Assembly: GCF_019091135.1 (NCBI RefSeq)
Contig: NZ_JAGXJW010000011.1
Location: 31,172 to 95,171, forward strand
Direction of reading: 5' to 3'
Length of the DNA stretch: 64,000 nucleotides
From: Cohnella sp. GbtcB17
GTDB taxonomy: Bacteria > Bacillota > Bacilli > Paenibacillales > Paenibacillaceae
Both the position numbers and the translations under genes were made by a program. Under the pieces are notes generated by a model. That model saw nothing but the letters and a program-made list of their open reading frames with translations, was not told the DNA's origin and ran no database searches. Of the stretch, positions 62,014 through 64,000 are shown one piece after another. Positions within the stretch are counted from its first letter, which is position 1; every line of letters begins with the position of its first letter.

Positions 62014-63768
62014 ATGATCTTGAGAGAAGCGGTCTATCATCGACCCGGACTGAATTACGCCTATGCGGCGGACCGACGCACGCTGCATTTACGTCTGCGC
62101 GCCGCCCGCGGCAACCTGCTGCAGGCGAATATCGTCGCCGGGGACAAATACGCCTGGGAGCAGACCGTCGTGTCGGTGCCTATGCGTTTGTACGCGAGCG
62201 ACGCACTGTTCGACTATTGGACGGCTGCGGTCGCGCCTCCTTACCGGCGGTTGAAGTACGCGTTTCGCCTGATCGACGCGGACGAAGAACTGTATGTGAC
62301 GGAGCGCGGGTTCGAGACGCGCTTGCCGGCGGAGCCGACCCTCTTTTTCGACTTCCCGTACATCAATCACGCAGACGTGTTCGCGCCTCCGGCGTGGGTC
62401 AGGGATGCCATTTTCTACCAGATTTTCCCCGAACGGTTCGCGAACGGAGACCCGTCCAACGATCCCCCCGGCGTCCGCCCGTGGGGCGAAGTACCGACGC
62501 CCTCCAACTTCTTCGGCGGCGATCTGAAGGGCGTGTCGGACCGGCTGGACCATCTGACGGCGCTTGGCGTCAACGCGATTTATTTCACTCCGCTGTTCGA
62601 AGCGACGACCAATCACAAGTACGATACGCGGGATTATCTGAAGATCGATCCGCATTTCGGCACGAACGACGACTTAAAAACGCTGGTGAAAGCCTGCCAC
62701 GAGCGGGGCATACGCGTGCTGCTGGATGCCGTGTTCAACCATGCCGGTCGGACGTTCCCTCCCTTCGTCGACGTGCTGGAACGCGGAGCCGCGTCTCCTT
62801 ATGCAGACTGGTTCCATGTTCGCGAGTTCCCGCTGACAGTTCGGGACGGCATTCCTACCTACGAGACATTTGCGTTCGAGCCGATCATGCCGAAGCTCAA
62901 TACCGAAAATCCCGAGGTTCAAGCTTATCTGCTGGAGGTCGCCCGGTACTGGGTCGAAGAGATCGGCATCGACGGATGGCGGCTCGACGTCGCGGACGAG
63001 GTGGATCACGCCTTCTGGCGAGCGTTCCGCAACACGGTAAAGACTGCCAATCCCGACACCTATATCCTGGGCGAAATTTGGCACGACGCGATCCTGTGGC
63101 TGCAAGGCGACCAGTTCGACGCCGTCATGAACTATCCGGTCAGCGACGCCGTCCTTGACTTTTTCGCGCGGGACCGCACGGATGCCGCCGGCTTCGCGGC
63201 CGCGATCGGCGCCCAGCTCGCAGCCTATCCCGAGCCCGTGACGATGTCCGCATTTAACCTGCTGGACAGCCACGACACCGCCCGCCTGCTCACGCAGTGC
63301 GGCGGCAACGAGAAGCGCATGCGGCTCGCCGCCCTGTTTCAGCTCACGTACCCGGGCGTCCCTTGCATCTACTACGGAGACGAGATCGGCATGTCCGGGG
63401 GCGGAGACCCCGACTGCCGCCGTTGCATGATCTGGGACGAAGCCGGGCAAAACGCCGGGCTCTTCGGCTTCTATCGCGATACGATCGCGCTGCGAAAAGC
63501 GCATGAGGCGCTGCGCTCCCCGCATTTCGCTATCCTGGAGGCGAAGCGGGGCGGCAGCTTGCTCGTCTACGAGCGCCGGAGCGACGACGGCGGACGGATC
63601 GTCGTCGCCATGAACGCGGGCGTACTGACGGCCGAAGTGTCCGTCGACGTAGGCGGCACTGCCTGGGAGGATGCCTATACAGGTACGCCGGTCCCGATCG
63701 CCAACGGCAAACTGACGGCGGCGCTGCCCGCTTACGGCTATGCGGTCTGGCGGCAAACCGATGGCTAG
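62014..63768 (+). CDS. GH13 neopullulanase/cyclomaltodextrinase-type enzyme
   Basis: A 584-residue cytoplasmic enzyme without a signal peptide. The N-terminal beta-sandwich (CBM34-like, about 1-125) is typical of neopullulanase, cyclomaltodextrinase and maltogenic amylase. The barrel follows from [15 protein letters not shown] (132-146): region I DAVFNHAG, region [13 protein letters not shown] (nucleophile Asp325), region [12 protein letters not shown] (acid Glu354), region [12 protein letters not shown] (Asp421), and [18 protein letters not shown] near 445. It should degrade maltodextrins released by the secreted amylase. ATG at 62014 has AAGGAG 9 bp upstream; the open frame to 61792 lacks a site and overlaps the amylase promoter. 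Confidence 0.92.
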   Translation: MILREAVYHRPGLNYAYAADRRTLHLRLRAARGNLLQANIVAGDKYAWEQTVVSVPMRLYASDALFDYWTAAVAPPYRRLKYAFRLIDADEELYVTERGFETRLPAEPTLFFDFPYINHADVFAPPAWVRDAIFYQIFPERFANGDPSNDPPGVRPWGEVPTPSNFFGGDLKGVSDRLDHLTALGVNAIYFTPLFEATTNHKYDTRDYLKIDPHFGTNDDLKTLVKACHERGIRVLLDAVFNHAGRTFPPFVDVLERGAASPYADWFHVREFPLTVRDGIPTYETFAFEPIMPKLNTENPEVQAYLLEVARYWVEEIGIDGWRLDVADEVDHAFWRAFRNTVKTANPDTYILGEIWHDAILWLQGDQFDAVMNYPVSDAVLDFFARDRTDAAGFAAAIGAQLAAYPEPVTMSAFNLLDSHDTARLLTQCGGNEKRMRLAALFQLTYPGVPCIYYGDEIGMSGGGDPDCRRCMIWDEAGQNAGLFGFYRDTIALRKAHEALRSPHFAILEAKRGGSLLVYERRSDDGGRIVVAMNAGVLTAEVSVDVGGTAWEDAYTGTPVPIANGKLTAALPAYGYAVWRQTDG

Positions 63769-63824
63769 CCGGTTTTTTCGGTTAATGTCAACCTCAAGGG
63801 AAGACCGCGTTCCACAAGAAAACT

Positions 63825-64000
63825 AGTTTGTTCCTAACCGAGACTCCGGCGACCGCGCGATGGCGCATGAGGGCCAGTTTGTTCCTAACTGAGACTTCGG
63901 CGGCCGTACGATGGCGCATGAGCGCCAGTTTGTTCCTAACCGAGACTTCGGCGACCGCGCGATGGCGCATGAGGGCCAGTTTGTTCCTAACCGAGACTTC
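63825..64000. repeat. 51-bp tandem array running off the right edge
   Basis: AGTTTGTTCCTAACCGAGAC-type units start at 63825, 63876, 63927 and 63978, exactly 51 bp apart, with few substitutions, and continue past the window. The core TTTGTTCC(T/C)AA(C/T)CGAGA is also that of the 51-bp-period repeat at 5106-5283. Confidence 0.93.

Noticed and set aside
63755..63779. Terminator after the neopullulanase gene
   Set aside because: Short CCG/CGG stem before a T run; too weak to claim, although termination here is plausible.

Overview
The window is high-GC DNA (roughly 60-65 % by eye) from a Gram-positive, spore-former-type Firmicute, most likely a Paenibacillaceae member such as Cohnella or a high-GC Paenibacillus. 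The support is strong AGGAGG-type ribosome binding sites with TTG/GTG starts, a leucine T-box riboswitch, a 7-1-7 Fur box, CsoR/CopA copper control, a membrane-anchored AraC-type sensor, lipoprotein solute-binding proteins, cre-like sites, and many glycoside hydrolase loci each with its own LacI or AraC regulator. No rRNA, tRNA, transposase or phage gene was seen.

Layout. (1) 1-1.4 kb: 3' end of a GH2 beta-galactosidase. (2) 1.9-5.0 kb: Fur-controlled divergent iron-siderophore ABC importer. (3) 5.3-17.1 kb: a leftward eleven-gene catabolic operon (PxpB, PxpC, a NitT/TauT-like ABC importer, a UbiD decarboxylase, PxpA, a fumarate-reductase-like flavoprotein, a [2Fe-2S] protein, a 4,5-dihydroxyphthalate-decarboxylase-like protein and a luciferase-like monooxygenase), divergent from an IclR regulator. 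I infer that it degrades an imported N-heterocyclic or lactam acid. (4) 18.1-19.0 kb: twelve-copy tandem array. (5) 19.1-30.8 kb: rhamnoside/rhamnogalacturonan utilisation operon (SBP, two permeases, GH78, GH106, MFS) with a divergent LacI regulator. (6) 30.9-33.9 kb: csoR-copA. (7) 34.0-40.2 kb: LacI regulator, secreted propeller glycosidase with three F5/8-type modules, GH4 glycosidase, AraC regulator. (8) 40.4-43.4 kb: an AT-rich methyltransferase inserted beside leuA, with duplication of the leuA terminator, then the leucine T-box. (9) 43.4-51.3 kb: sugar ABC importer, Gfo/Idh oxidoreductase and mutarotase with a membrane AraC sensor. (10) 51.7-63.8 kb: DUF3048 lipoprotein, LacI regulator, then a starch cluster: M6 protease and GH13 alpha-amylase sharing a nearly identical starch-binding tail, and a divergent GH13 neopullulanase-type enzyme.

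The most unusual layer is intergenic. Many gene-free stretches carry their own tandem array built round a palindromic core (periods of 51, 53, 62 and 72 bp), and one 187-bp four-motif inverted element occurs at two places 52.6 kb apart. None has CRISPR-like unique spacers, and no candidate transposase lies in the window. The other main observations are two ABC ATPases with valine in place of the Walker B catalytic glutamate, a 1.3-kb direct repeat joining protease and amylase genes, and a compact AACCGGTT regulon for starch use.
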